Part shown: positions 47,000 through 57,673 of the stretch, one piece after another
How the letters are laid out: each line of letters opens with the position of its first letter
Numbering within the stretch: position 1 is the stretch's first letter
Assembly: GCF_016808335.1 (NCBI RefSeq)
Contig: NC_053153.1
Span: forward strand, 26,460,090-26,524,089
Origin: Panicum virgatum
Lineage: Eukaryota > Streptophyta > Magnoliopsida > Poales > Poaceae
Direction of reading: 5' to 3'
DNA length: 64,000 bases
Notes under the pieces: generated by a model
The model's database searches: none
What the model was told of the DNA's origin: nothing
The model's input: the letters and a program-made list of their open reading frames with translations, nothing else
Position numbers and translations under genes: made by a program

Positions 47000-47690
47000 A
47001 AGGGCCACGAGTCAGTACTGTAGCACTTCCAGCAGCTACCGCATGCGGATGCGGGGAAAGGGAGAGGTCCCCCACGAGACCGCATTCCTATACATTCTCT
47101 CTCCTCTTCGCATCAGTAAACCCAACGGCCACTCCCCACCTGCCCCTGCCTGTGAACTTCATCCTCCCCCCGTTGGTGTTGTCCGCCGCCGGTGGATCTC
47201 GAGCTGGAGACCAAATCTGGTGGTCGGAGAGGGCGGAGGCAAGGGCGGGACGACGAGAAGGTCGTGGGAAGCGCGCGCGTTGGACAGCTTCGACGCCGGC
47301 TGCTTCGCAAGGAAGCAGCGCATCGTCGCCGTCTCCTACAGGAGCAGCACAAAGGTGGGTTTTCGGCTACGATTCCTCAAATCAGTTCACAACTACAAGA
47401 ACAAGGAGTTTACTTTACTAGAACTTCAATCTGCTCTCTTCTCCAGCTCCGGACTACCGCTCTCTTCTCCAGCCCCGGACTCCTCTGCCGTCGCACCGAG
47501 GTTGTCTCCCCCGGCCAAGACTCGCCCCGAGCCCCCGACCTGGAGTCCAAGTCCAAATCCAAGAGGACACAGGGGGGAGCGCAGGAGCATGTCGAGGAAG
47601 CCTGAAGCGAGGACGGCGCTCTGAATCCCAAGGCTCCTCTTCACCGGGGAGCGTTCGTTCTTCGCCGGTTCCGGCGACAACTATTGCAAG
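47000..47690 (+). promoter_or_regulatory. Probable promoter and 5' leader exon of PIF ORF1
   Basis: A GC-rich stretch with plant-leader-like pyrimidine tracts ends at CTATTGCAAG|GTGAGTCC, a strong donor at 47690/47691. A matching acceptor GTGCAG lies at 48113, nine bases before the ORF1 ATG, giving a leader intron of about 423 bp. Overlapping open frames here are not convincing proteins and may be upstream frames. Confidence 0.5.
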
Positions 47691-48121
47691 GTGAGTCCTT
47701 TGATCTCGCTGGTCTGGATTAGTGGTATAGAGCTTGATCTAGAGGCGGATGAAGTGCATAGGGCAGTTTATATTTCCACCCGTGTGGGAAATTCGTAGAT
47801 CCAGGGATTTGGGGGCACGAGGGGAAGAACAACGATGTCCAGGGGCGGATACAGGCCTCTGGCCGCCCAGCCATGGCCCGGGCTATGGCCTGGGTAGCTC
47901 CATGGTATGGCTTGCTGTGCTGGCTGCCTCCTTCCCATCCCAATATGAATGAATTATTTAGAGATGTCTGCACATGATATAATACCCGCGCTGATTGTTG
48001 TCTGTACCAACAATGGCAAGGCATAAGCCATTGCATATCCTCTGTATGAATATATTCCACGGTCCTGTATTTTCCTCCATATCAAGTTTTGACAGAGGAT
48101 ATGCATATGTGCAGGGGTTCA

Positions 48122-49472
48122 ATGGAGAACTTATGGCAAGGAATGGATAATGCTTCTCAGCCAATTGGTGAGGTGAATTACACCCATGGCATTGACATAG
48201 GTGAACCCTACATGTCAACCGAGCAGCAGCTTAACAACTTCCCTCCAGATGTATGGCATTGAAATTATGGTACCTTATGAAGTGTCATTTAGAAAATCAT
48301 TGTTGAATGTGTTAGCACTGACTATATTTTTTTGTCTCCAATTTTTAGGGGTCCCAAAACATGGACACTGCCGTGGCAGCACAACCTAGAGCTCCTGAAG
48401 GACGCAGGAAGGGTACTGCCAAACGTACAAAGAACTTTGCAACAAAGGAGGATGAATTTTTATGCTCGGCGTGGATTAATGTGAGCAAGGATCCTATTGT
48501 GGGAATCAACCAGCCAATCCGATCTTACTGGGCAAGGATAAAAGCTTACTACGATGAACACAGTAAAATTGAAAGGTCCAACTCTGCCCTGCAACATAGA
48601 TGGGCTGATATCCAGAAGGACACTTCAAGATTTTGTGGGTTCTACTCTGAGATTGAAAGGACAAACCAGAGTGGCAAGAGCGAAAATGACAAGGTAAGGA
48701 ACAACATGTCTTATTCCTTTCAGATTATAGTTGGGCTACATTTAATTTCTATCTGTACAACATGTCTTATTGTTTTAGCTTACCAGATGAATTGACAAAA
48801 ATAGATCAAACCAAAAAGGACGATGTGTTCTTCCAGCAGATGCATTATTTGCCTTAACTTTTTATGCAATGTTCATGGTTGTTTGTGCAGGTCAAAGACG
48901 CCATCCAGATGTATGAGGGTATTATCGGAACCACTTTCAAGTTCATTCATTGTTGGTATATCTTACGCAATGAGATGAAATGGAACAAGTGGCTCGCTTC
49001 CATGTCTGCAAGCAACGAGGATCCGCATGTACAACCTGCTGAGGAAAACTTAGATCCCACGCTCCCTCCTCGAATTGCTAGGCCAGTTGGCAGGGACAAG
49101 GGCAAGAAGGCACGCAGCAGCACCGCTTCCTCATCTTCAGCTTGCCTTGAAGTGCTGCAAAAGATGTCCATGGACCGGAGCGCTTATGAAGAACGGGTTG
49201 AGGCCGCAAGCAACGAAGAGGCCAAGGACATAGCTTCTCGGTCTGATCGCAAACTAGCTCTACAGGAAGAGCAGCTGCAAATTCAGAAAGCGCAGGTGCA
49301 AATACAACAAGAGATGCTCCAACTCCAGAAGGAAGATCGGGAAGAACGGGTCATGAGCATGGATGTCGACAAGATGACACCGTGGGTTCGTGAATACTAC
49401 ATCAACAAACAGAAGAAGATCTCTGCGATGAGCTTCAGAGATGATCGTTCCAGTGGCCCTAGTAGGCAGTAG
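48122..49472 (+). CDS. PIF/Harbinger ORF1, Myb/SANT-like DNA-binding protein
   Basis: ORF1 proteins of this superfamily bind the element ends and bring the transposase to the nucleus. The gene model has three exons: 48122-48250, 48349-48693 and 48891-49472, all joined in phase 0 with GT..AG introns (GAT|GTATGG to TTTTTAG|GGG; AAG|GTAAGG to GTGCAG|GTC). The product is 351 residues. Residues about 70-150 form a trihelix/SANT-like domain (FATKEDEFLCSAWINVSKDP, RWADIQKD). Residues about 280-310 form a Gln-rich coiled coil (ALQEEQLQIQKAQVQIQQEM). The end carries WVREYYINKQKKI, the pattern of the NAM-associated C-terminal domain of grass ORF1. No stop or frameshift is present. The start is the first in-frame ATG after a leader intron acceptor. 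Confidence 0.85.
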
Positions 49473-49680
49473 ATGTAATTTTATCAGTTTCCGTATCAAA
49501 CTATGTGTTGAACTATGCATGGCTGGGATGGCTAGTAGATGTAATGTTATCAGTTTCTGTATCGGACTATGTGTTCAACTATGCATGGCTGGGATGACCA
49601 GAAGATGTAATTTTATCAGTTTCCGTATCGAACTATGTGTTGAACTATGCATGGCTGGGATGGCCAATAGATGCAATATA
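49471..49680 (+). repeat. 66-bp tandem repeat overlapping the ORF1 stop
   Basis: AGATGTAATTTTATCAGTTT starts at 49471 and recurs at 49537 and 49603, with a partial fourth start at 49669, an exact 66-bp period. The unit ends in ACTATGCATGGCTGGGATGG. The first unit shares bases with the ORF1 stop codon, so the repeats form the 3' untranslated region. Because 66 is a multiple of three, one frame stays open across all copies, but that frame is not a real protein. Confidence 0.9.
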
Positions 49681-49887
49681 TTGTGAGATGTGATACACAA
49701 GATTTTTCAAAATAATTTAACAATGTCTGCACGAACTACCAGATTGCCATACCAGATTGCTCGACAGTCATGAACTAACACTAAGTTCATTAAGTCATGA
49801 ACTTCATCCCATTAACTCACAGTCGACAAGCTTGACTTTGTGAGAAGTAAAATACATGCAATAGCCTACCCCATATTTAAAACTGAC

Positions 49888-51247
49888 CTACTGAGCCCCA
49901 AACTTGTTCCAAACATGCTCGATAAGATCGGCTTTCAGCTGTTCATTAGCTGGCCGGCTTCGAATTTGGCGGTGTCGTGCGATCAATTGACGAATTTCCG
50001 GAACGTTTCGATTCGGATCCAATCTTGGCCTTGTGGCGTCATCATAATCTTCAATTCTCAACTCCTCCATTCCTTTCTCATAATCAATACCCATATTGTG
50101 CAGGATGATTACACAATCAACTATATTCTTCAGTGCTATTGGATTGAACTTCCTAGCTGGTCCTTTCATAATTGCATACTTTGCTTGCAGCACACCAAAT
50201 GCACGCTCCACATCCTTACGGTACTCTGCTTGCTTAAGTGTGAAGTACTTGTGCTTATTGCTTTGGGGGCTAGATATACCATTGATCAAAGTAGCCCAAG
50301 GAGGGTAGATACCATCAGCAAGATAATATCCCATATTGTAATCCCTCCCATTAACATTGAAGGTCACTGCAGGTCCAATGCCCCTAGCAAGGTTGTCAAA
50401 CACTGGGGATCGATGTAAGACATTAATATCGTTGCAAGATCCTGGCATGCCAAAGAAAGCATGCCAAATCCAAAGATCATAGCTTGCTACAGCCTCAAGG
50501 ATAATTGTGGGTTTTTTGTAATGCCCCCTGTATTGACCATGCCAACCTGTAGGGCACTTCTCCCACTCCCAGTGCATACAATCGATACTACCAATCATGC
50601 CGGGAAAACCTCTTTCTTCTGCTTTCTGAAGTAGCCTAGCAATGTCTTCAGCATTTGGTGGCCTAAGATAGGATCGTCCATAGAGATCAATCATTGTTCT
50701 AGTGAAGTCATCCAGGCACTCAAGGATGGTGCTCTCCCCCATACGAATGTACTCATCAAGGCGGTCCGCAGGCCCTCCGTATGCAAGCAGACGCAAGGCG
50801 GCAATTACCTTCTGTACCGTGGCGAATCCCGGCAGGCCTGCAGCATTGGATTTCCTCTTGAAGTAGTCGTTCCTCGCCGCAACAGCATGACATATATCAA
50901 GGAACATAGCTTTGCACATTCGAAAGCTGCAAATAGACATACATGTCATCAAATAGAGATTTTTACAGTCAAGCTGCACAGAATAATTCATGGAACGAAA
51001 CTAACCGGCGACGAAAGTGGTTATCACCATAGACAGGAGGATCGAGGAAGTAATCTTGCATCAACCTCCAATAGCCGCTGAACCTATCCCTGGGCACAGA
51101 CTGCCTCCCAACTACAGAGCCACGACGAGGACGTTGTTCTTCTTCTTCGTCCATAATTTGAACAATGGTTGTCACGGTCAGAAGCTCATGGTGGGTGTGG
51201 AACTCTTGCAACTCACATTGACGCTTTCTTTGTCTTCTCCAGGCCAT
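49888..51247 (-). CDS. PIF/Harbinger DDE transposase
   Basis: The enzyme that excises and inserts the element at TTA sites. Two exons on the minus strand: 51247-51006 and 50926-49888, separated by a 79-bp intron (GCCG|GTTAGT to TTTGCAG|CTTTC) that keeps the frame. The product is 426 residues. The first exon is basic and acidic low-complexity then RFSGYWRLMQDYF. The DDE_Tnp_4 catalytic core shows D1 in MIGSIDCMHWEWEKCP (about residue 196), D2 in GYYLADGIYPPW (about 285) and E in RKDVERAFGVLQAKYA (about 321). CVIILHNM closes the core. No stop or frameshift occurs. It is convergent with ORF1, with 415 bp between their stops. The rice and maize PIF-type family is the closest I know. Confidence 0.9.
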
Positions 51248-52194
51248 CTTCGGCTGGGGTAATTGTTGGTCAAAGCCTTGTCCTAGTGAAACAAAACACG
51301 TCTTGTAATTTCAAACGGAGGGGTTACATATACAAAATCGAACATCCTACAGCAAGATAATAAGTCACAATGTTGAGAAGGACCCAGCTCAATATTTGCA
51401 ATGCTTTCAAGAATTCATCCTGAGCTATCTAACACAAGTTTGATACCAAAATATATCCAAACATTAACTCAGTTAATACAGACTGCAAGAACAGAATTGC
51501 TAACTTAGCTCAGCAATAGCCAACATCCCAAAAGTAGTACCAATGATACTCACAGAATCTAACCAAATTATAACTCAAGACTCCATGACGATAGGCAGCA
51601 ATATATAATGTTTTGAGCTAAAAGTACATAATATTAGAACAATCAAACCCTAAGCCCTATGGTTCCACATGTCAGACAGGAATCACAACAAGAAATGATT
51701 ACCGACAGCACCTTTCCAGCATCCAAACCTCAAATCAACCGCCACAGAGACCATCGGAGACTAATCATTTAGCAGTACCCAATACTACCCACCAGACATA
51801 CTATTCAATTTGGGGAAAAATAAGGGAGAGGATGGTTGGCCGCTGGGACGATGCGCCCGAGGCAGGCGAGGTAGGGCGGGACGGTGGGCTGGCTCACCTT
51901 GGAGGGTCCGGGCACGGGCCTCCCCCGCGCGTGGAGCTCGTCGAAGGGCGACGCGGACGCGGCCACCACCCCGACAGCAAAGGGACGCGGCCGCCGCCGG
52001 ATTTTTTCCGTGCCTCCTGTGCCCAGGACCGGGACCGCGCCTTCCAAGCGAAGCGACGGCGGGAATACAAACCGTCTCGCGCCAAAAGGATTGCTTCCGC
52101 GCCCGCATGCGCTTTCTGCTGGAACGGACTCCGTATTCCCGCGACGTGGTGGTGGGCCCGGATGCGTATCGGTGCTGGTTTCCGCATCCGCGGC
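51248..52194 (-). promoter_or_regulatory. Probable transposase promoter region and GC-rich end
   Basis: An AT-rich stretch (51300-51780) is followed by a GC-rich block (51830-52194). Many overlapping open frames in the GC-rich block on both strands look like composition effects. No TATA box is clearly placed, so the promoter role is inferred from position only. Confidence 0.35.
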
Positions 52195-52216
52195 GGGAGA
52201 GCTGCTGGAAACAGCC
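52195..52216 (-). repeat. Right terminal inverted repeat of the PIF element
   Basis: It ends in GCTGGAAACAGCC followed by TTA, mirroring the left end. Confidence 0.85.
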
Positions 52217-52359
52217 TTACAAGTCATCCCACGTTAGCATCTGTTTCAAATGAATGAAAAGATTGATCTTTTATCTAAAGACACGAGCTCATACAGGAAC
52301 AGAGCAGACTAACTACTGAATCTGAGCAAGACTGGTACTATAAATACGAAATATCTGTC

Positions 52360-52545
52360 ACCTTGATTGAACAGCTTGCCGCTGATACAAGAAGGCCCGA
52401 GCTTCTGTTGCTCCTGCAGCAACCCCTCCAGATACAGAAAAAGGACACAATTCTGGCGACGTTCCAACAACACCAGGGGGGGCATCGGGGACATTGCCCT
52501 GGCCGGGAGAAGCATTTGCCCGTGGCCGTCAGCGCCTCCATGGGT
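52360..52545 (-). pseudogene. Exon-like piece, unidentified
   Basis: The minus strand reads through NASPGQGNVPDAPPGVVGTS and GGVAAGATEARAFLYQRQAV in one frame without stops. It lies just outside the PIF element on the side away from the scraps at 41.8-45.1 kb, on the same strand, so it may be an upstream exon of that gene. I do not recognise it. Confidence 0.3.
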
Positions 52546-52572
52546 CGGACATAAATGAATTATGGAAAGTAT

Positions 52573-52926
52573 GGTCTGTTTACTTCCCACCCCATAAATC
52601 CCGTAAACACAAAAAAATCATCACATCGAATATTTTGACACATGCATGGAGTACTAAATGAAATCTATTTACAAAAATTTTTGCATAGATGTGCTGTAAA
52701 TCGCGAGACGAATATAATGAGCCTACTTAATCCATGATTTGCAACAGTGATGCTACAGTAACCATCCGCTAATTATTGATTAATCATGGATTAATTAGCA
52801 TCATTAGATTCATCTCGCGATTTACAACCCATCTGTGCAAAAAGTTTTGTAAATAGACTTCATTTAGTACTTTAAATTAGTAAGATTCCAACACAAAAAT
52901 TTTTTGCGCTGGAACTAAACAGGGCA
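52573..52926. mobile_element. Grass MITE with CTGTTTAGTTCC ends
   Basis: The left end GGTCTGTTTACTTCCCAC is paired with TGGAACTAAACAGGGC on the right. Internal mirrored blocks are CTGTAAATCGCGAGACGAAT / ATTCATCTCGCGATTTACAA and ATGCTACAGTAACC. It is the same family as the element at 57980-58331, sharing AATAGACTTCATTTAGTAC. 354 bp, non-coding. Confidence 0.8.
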
Positions 52927-53189
52927 TATATACTATGTTGCAAGTGAATTACATGCTCCCTTGGCAAGGAATTTGGTTCCTTTCTTCTTTTGAATGAACT
53001 GGAAGGGCCGAGGCCCCTACAGGATTTTATTACTAAAATGAAAGTTGAAGCAAGATACAAAACAGCAGAATCAACAAAGGAATTTGGTTCCTCGATCTCC
53101 AACAGGCACGGCTCACACACTACAAAGCAAGGCGACCTCCAACAGGCACGGCTCACAACCTGGCCAACACGGCTCCACAATCAAAGATA

Positions 53190-53582
53190 CTAACAGCCTT
53201 CAATCAAAGGTACCAACTCTGGCCTAACCCGGTCGCAATCAACAAAGTAATTTTGTTCATCGATCTCCCTTTCCCCCGTCCAAAAAGTGATGACCTCATC
53301 GTAGGTAGTATCGCCGAAGATATTGAGGGCGGCGAAGGACTTTCCCTTGTTGCGCTGCTTGTCGAAGAGCTCGCGTGCGTTCTTCTTGAAGATGGGGAAG
53401 CGCGTGGTCTTGTCACACGCCACCTCGTGGTGCGCGGCCCAGCGATCGTCCAGCGCCCACATGGAATCATCCGACGCGAGGTCCTCCTCGGTGTAGATGA
53501 AGCTCGCCTGCGTCGGTGCCAGTAGCGCCATGGCGGCCACGACCAGCGCGACGACGCAGAGTGCTGCTGATCTCGCCGCCAT
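53190..53582 (-). CDS. Small secreted protein with papain-type propeptide (I29) domain only
   Basis: 130 residues. Residues 1-26 form a signal peptide (basic start, hydrophobic VVALVVAAMALLAP, small residues before cleavage). Residues about 41-97 match the inhibitor I29 prodomain: SMWALDDRWAAHHE, FPIFKKNARELFD, FAALNIFGDTTYDEV, an ERFNIN/GNFD-like arrangement. In papain-like proteases this domain blocks the active site until removed; a free copy could act as an inhibitor. No catalytic cysteine domain follows on this strand. The ATG context (GAAATGGCG) is good and the frame is clean. It may be a genuine stand-alone inhibitor gene or a truncated protease gene. Confidence 0.6.
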   Translation of the reverse strand: MAARSAALCVVALVVAAMALLAPTQASFIYTEEDLASDDSMWALDDRWAAHHEVACDKTTRFPIFKKNARELFDKQRNKGKSFAALNIFGDTTYDEVITFWTGEREIDEQNYFVDCDRVRPELVPLIEGC

Positions 53583-53899
53583 TTCTATTCACCACCAGTG
53601 ATTCGCCTGCCTGCGGCGGCGGACGACGCTGCTGCTTCGTGTACCGACAAACCCTAATGCTGGTGATTCGAATTGGGCCTCCATCTCCATTCCATCCTGG
53701 CCCAGGCGTGATGACCGACCGGGCCGGCGAGAGCTCGTTCCTGGATAGTGCTGTCAGCCTCCTACTCCGCATGCTGCAAGGGGCAGGCAGCGCGGGGCCC
53801 ACGGCCCAGCCATGCGACCGAGCACTCGACTTGGATGGCTGCCAAAGGACACCGGCGACGACGCGTCCATCGCGCTCCTTCACCGCCGGTGCCACCGTC
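53583..53899. other. GC-rich flank, probable 5' region of the I29 gene
   Basis: Moderately GC-rich sequence upstream of the I29 start. Overlapping open frames on both strands have no known domain. Confidence 0.35.
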
Positions 53900-54842
53900 G
53901 CCTTTTTTTCATTTTTATATTTTAAAAAAAATTCAAAAATATACGTCGAATAGGAAAAATTTTCAAAAATGGGTGCCCTGTCGCCCCTCTAATGGGCTAC
54001 AGGACCTAAATGTTAAAAAAATTATATTTAGCTCCTGGCGCCCAGGTGCATTAAACAGTGAATTTGTAAAATGGATATAAAATTATATAAAAATCGGAAA
54101 AATACATACTAAATTGTTCTGGATTCTATGAAATAATATCTACAACTTTTGTTACATAAAGTCTTTCATTTAATCAATGTATCTAAATCAAGAAAAATAG
54201 TTCTTGTACCTAGAAAAATATGAAATAATTCATTTGGTCTAGTTGTGCTTATCTAAAATTTACCAAACTTTTTTTATAGCTCTTAGGAAATAAAATAATG
54301 GGACTGTAAAAGTTATGGCTTCTAATACTCAATATAGCAACATGGATAAATAACTCATTTAAATTAGACATATTGCAATATCTAATTTTAAAAATTATTC
54401 TAGAAATGTTTTCTAGGCCTACCAATTTTGTACAAGCCTATGCTCACCATATGAAACACTCTGGCTAAAGATGACATGCATCTAAAGGATGGATCTTGAG
54501 ATTTAAATAAAAATGCATTAAACTGGTATTTAAAATAGAGCAAGATACATTGATCAAATGAAAAACTTTATGTAACAAAAGTTGTAGATATTGTTTCATA
54601 GAATCCAGAACAGTTGAGTTTTTATTTTTTTTATTTTTCTACGATTTTATATCGATTTTGCAAGTTCACTGTTTAATGCGCCATGGGCACCAGGACCTAA
54701 ATATAATTTTTTTTACATTTAGGTCCTGTCGCCCACCCTGTCGCCCATTAGGGGGCGACATGCACGCATTTTTGAAAATTTACCTATTCGGCATATATTT
54801 TTGAAATTTTATTTTTTAAAAATATAAAAATGAAAAAAGCGC
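53900..54842. mobile_element. Mutator-like foldback element, 943 bp
   Basis: The two arms are inverted repeats of roughly 300 bp. Matching landmarks are TTTCATTTTTATATTTT at the tips, AATATACGTCGAATAGG / AATATATGCCGAATAGG, the GTCGCCC..GGGCGACAGG blocks, CATTAAACAGTGAA, and TTCTGGATTCTATGAAA..ATATCTACAACTTTTGTTACATAAAG. The flanks GCCACCGTC (53891-53899) and GCCACCATC (54843-54851) fit a 9-bp target duplication with one difference, which suggests the Mutator group. The interior is non-coding. Confidence 0.75.
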
Positions 54843-55047
54843 GCCACCATCCACCACTTCGACCTCGTCGCGGAACCAGTGGTACTTGTACTGCATCAAG
54901 AAATACAAGAGAGCCCATGGGCATGTTTTGATATGGACCAAAATGGGGTGACCGAGCCCCAGAGCTACAAAGGCCCGTCTCCAAGGACCACGAGGCCCCG
55001 CACCAACCCGCCCTCGGGATTCCCGACAGCCAACCCACCTACCGCGT

Positions 55048-55230
55048 GGCCTGTCGGTGTGGATCCCGGTGCTGGCCATCCACCACGACGAGTCCGCGCA
55101 TCGGGCCCGCGCAACTGCGTCGGCCAGGCGTACGCGCTCGCCATGCTGCTGTCCCACTTCCGCATCGCCATCTCCGACGACTATCGCCACGCACCGGCCA
55201 ATGTGCTCACTCTCCGCCCCTTCCTCCCCT
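55048..55230 (+). pseudogene. Cytochrome P450 fragment (CYP72-clan-like)
   Basis: One frame gives SVWIPVLAIHHDE (55052-55090), the stretch after the K helix. A shifted frame gives SGPRNCVGQAYALAMLLSHF then ISDDYRHAPANVLTLRP (about 55099-55221), the haem-binding GxRxCxGQ motif and C-terminal end. The conserved meander between them is missing, a deletion of perhaps 150 bp plus a frameshift. It is therefore a gene scrap. The ending DDYRHAP..VLTLRP is typical of the CYP72 clan, but the subfamily is not assigned. Confidence 0.65.
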
Positions 55231-55234
55231 TTAG

Positions 55235-55732
55235 ATCCGGTCAGCAGCAGACACCGCCGTCGCCCTCGTTACGGAGGGTCTCCACGGCGCTGAGGTGCTG
55301 CTTCGCCGCCCCAGATGTGGTTGGCTGGTCGCCATGCATGTGTTCAGGAAATGACTAAGAGGAAAGAGCAGAGAAAGGATGGGCGGTAAGGCTACTTGTT
55401 TCATGGATGCACCACCTTACAGGCAAATCAAACACGCTCGTTCCCGACACATCATCGCTCATTTGGTACATTTCAATCAAACAAGATCATTTGCTTTCTC
55501 AAACCTGGCTGTGGCTGGCCAAGGCCTGGCTCGCCGGCGCCCCATATGGCCGGCTCGGCGCGCGGGCACAGGCAACTCACCATCGCCGCTAGCGACACGT
55601 CGGAGGGCGGTGTCAAAGGATCGGAAGGCGGTGGCACGATCTGCAACTGGTCCCCTATGGGCGCAAGGACGCCCCATATGGTGCATGCATGATGGAGTAC
55701 GACAACGCCACCGTACTGGCGGCGGCGACGTA
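55235..55732. other. No gene supported
   Basis: Short overlapping frames only. It may be eroded downstream sequence of the P450 scrap. Confidence 0.35.
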
Positions 55733-55991
55733 TCCCTCCGTTTCAAATTATAAGTCATTCCAGGAAAATTGGAGAGTCAAAATTTTACAAGTTTGACCAA
55801 ATTTATACAACAAAATAACAACATTTACGACACCAATTAAGTATCATTAAATTCTTTGTTAGTTATATTTTCATAATATATCTATTTGATGTTATAAATT
55901 TTTGTGTTTGTCTTTATAATTTTGGTCAAACTTTGAAATATTTTGACTTTCCAAAATTCTTGAAATGACTTATGATTTGGAACGAATGGAG
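55733..55991. mobile_element. Stowaway MITE (Tc1/mariner)
   Basis: The left end TCCCTCCGTTTCAAATTATAAG and right end CTTATGATTTGGAACGAATGGAG are inverted repeats, with TA on each side (55731-55732 and 55992-55993). Inner arms AAGTCATTCCAGGAAAATTGG.. / ..TTCTTGAAATGACTT also pair. 259 bp, non-coding. Confidence 0.9.
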
Positions 55992-55993
55992 TA

Positions 55994-57309
55994 TGTCCTG
56001 TGCAAGATTTACCGGTCGCGACGTGCGCAACTGAAGCCGTCGTCCGCCGCGCCAAAGACCGCGAAGCGGAAGGCCAACATGCATGACTTTGTTGACTGAA
56101 AAAAATAGCTAAAATATGAAGGAAAATTTCTTTTGCTTCCACCATACACAGTTTCTGATCCCTGCGTTGGATCCAACGTGTAACCCGGAAAATCACATTC
56201 CTCCCACCCTAATCCTTACAATCCACAACATTTAAATTGTTCTTACCCAATTATTGAATGTTTCAAGGGTATTCTTTATTCCAATTCTTAGTCATCACAG
56301 CAATCAAAATGATTTTTTCTTCCTTTTTTTTGTCATGAACATTTCGTCGTGCAATGCATGCATCTTTGAACAAAATAAATAAACTGTGACAGTTACACTG
56401 ACGCAAAACAAACTAGCTAGTGTCCCCTTGTGATATGGAAGGTTGATTCCAGATTCTAGAACATACATTTATCTTGTTTGTTTTTTTTTTGAGACCAATA
56501 GCCTTCGGACAACGAAGAGGGTGCTAGCTTCTTGTTCAACTATGGAAAAAGAAAAAAAAACATCCTTGAACACTGCTTCTACACACTGTCCCTTCTGTTT
56601 TCAGGAGCACAAAAACAAGAGTAATCTATATTACCTGTTCTAAATATCAAGAGCTAATATAAGTGACGTTTTCTGCTCACCTATATTATTTTATGACAAA
56701 ATCGCAGTCCTTGAAAAGAAGTTGATGGCCATGAGGACATACAGGTGGAAAAAGCATCTAAATCAATCTGCACCAGAAAAAATATTTTGGAGTAGAATAT
56801 TTTTTAGGGGATTTTTGGAGTAGAATAAACTTAACTTGTTTCTCACCAACCTTTATTTTCGTTCCTGCGTGCGTGGAGGATAGCAACAAATCACCTGTGA
56901 AACGCTTAACTGTCACCGTGCACCGACCTTTTTCCCGTACCATTTCCAACTAAGCATATCATAATCACAGAAAAACGTCAAACCGAATTAGATGAAAAAT
57001 CATTTTCCAACCAATCGATCCGTGCCATGACAGAAAATCAAATGTGCAGAAAACACGAGACCCCTTCGTCAGATCACCGACCAAGCAGCTGCCTGCCTTA
57101 CCCAGAACCAACGGCCCAGATTGCATCACGATCCACATCGAACGGTGGTGGAGAGATCCTAGTCAGCATTGACTGAACTGCTACTCTACTAGTGCTCGCC
57201 CACCACAGTACACCTGTACCAAAAAAATGCTTTAAATTTTCTCAAGAAAATTCAAACTGTGAAAAGAAAAGTACAAAATAGAAGATCGCCAAAAAAGTCA
57301 AAACACACT
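55994..57309. other. AT-rich spacer, no gene seen
   Basis: No frame with a recognisable domain on either strand. Confidence 0.45.
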
Positions 57310-57630
57310 CACTGCGTTCGGCAGGCTGGAGCTGGAATGGTGTGAGAGAAAAATACTGTTGGGCTGGTTGGAGCTGGAGCTGGTGGCTGGAGTGGTGTAA
57401 GAGAAAAATACTGTTGGGCTGGAGCAGGAGTTGGCTGCCGAACAGAGTAACTCTATATATGCCACCTCTACTTCATCGATGATGTTTGCTTTGCTGTGGC
57501 TGATGGCTGATACTGATTTGTTATGAGAGAATAGTACTGCTGACTGACTATTAACTAGAGATTGGTGCTGATTTAGTATAAGAGAACAGTACTGCTGGTT
57601 GGTTAGCCGACAAGCCAAGCGAACACAGTG
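57310..57630. mobile_element. MITE, hAT-like ends
   Basis: CACTGCGTTCGGCAGGCTGG at the left is matched by GCCGACAAGCCAAGCGAACACAGTG at the right, an imperfect inverted repeat. Inside, a 57-bp unit containing GAGAAAAATACTGTTGGGCTGG is tandemly duplicated (57330-57386 and 57387-57422), and GAGAA(T/C)AGTACTGCTG recurs further on. Non-coding. Confidence 0.6.
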
Positions 57631-57673
57631 ATTCTCTCTTAATTTTTCTCTCGTACGCACACGTCGTCTATGG

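Larger units (their letters stand above)
46957..52216 (+). mobile_element. Complete PIF/Harbinger transposon
   Basis: The terminal repeats GGCTGTTTCCAGCGGCTCCCCC (left) and the reverse complement of the right end, GGCTGTTTCCAGCAGCTCTCCC, match at 20 of 22 positions. TTA flanks both sides (46954-46956 and 52217-52219), the 3-bp target preference of this superfamily. Inside are the two proteins the superfamily needs, ORF1 and a DDE transposase, transcribed toward each other. Both reading frames are open once GT..AG introns are removed. At 5260 bp it has every visible part of an autonomous element. The outer 0.7-1 kb at both ends is GC-rich and probably holds the promoters. Confidence 0.9.

Noticed and set aside
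47192..47605. Open frames of about 140-190 codons in the PIF 5' region
   Set aside because: Three overlapping frames in GC-rich leader sequence with no domain; a leader intron donor lies at 47691.
49441..49686. 81-codon frame with Cys/Met repeats
   Set aside because: Translation of the 66-bp tandem repeat in the ORF1 3' untranslated region; the repetition is a DNA repeat, not a repeat protein.
51805..52257. Six overlapping frames near the right end of the PIF element
   Set aside because: They overlap on both strands in GC-rich subterminal DNA and lack domains.
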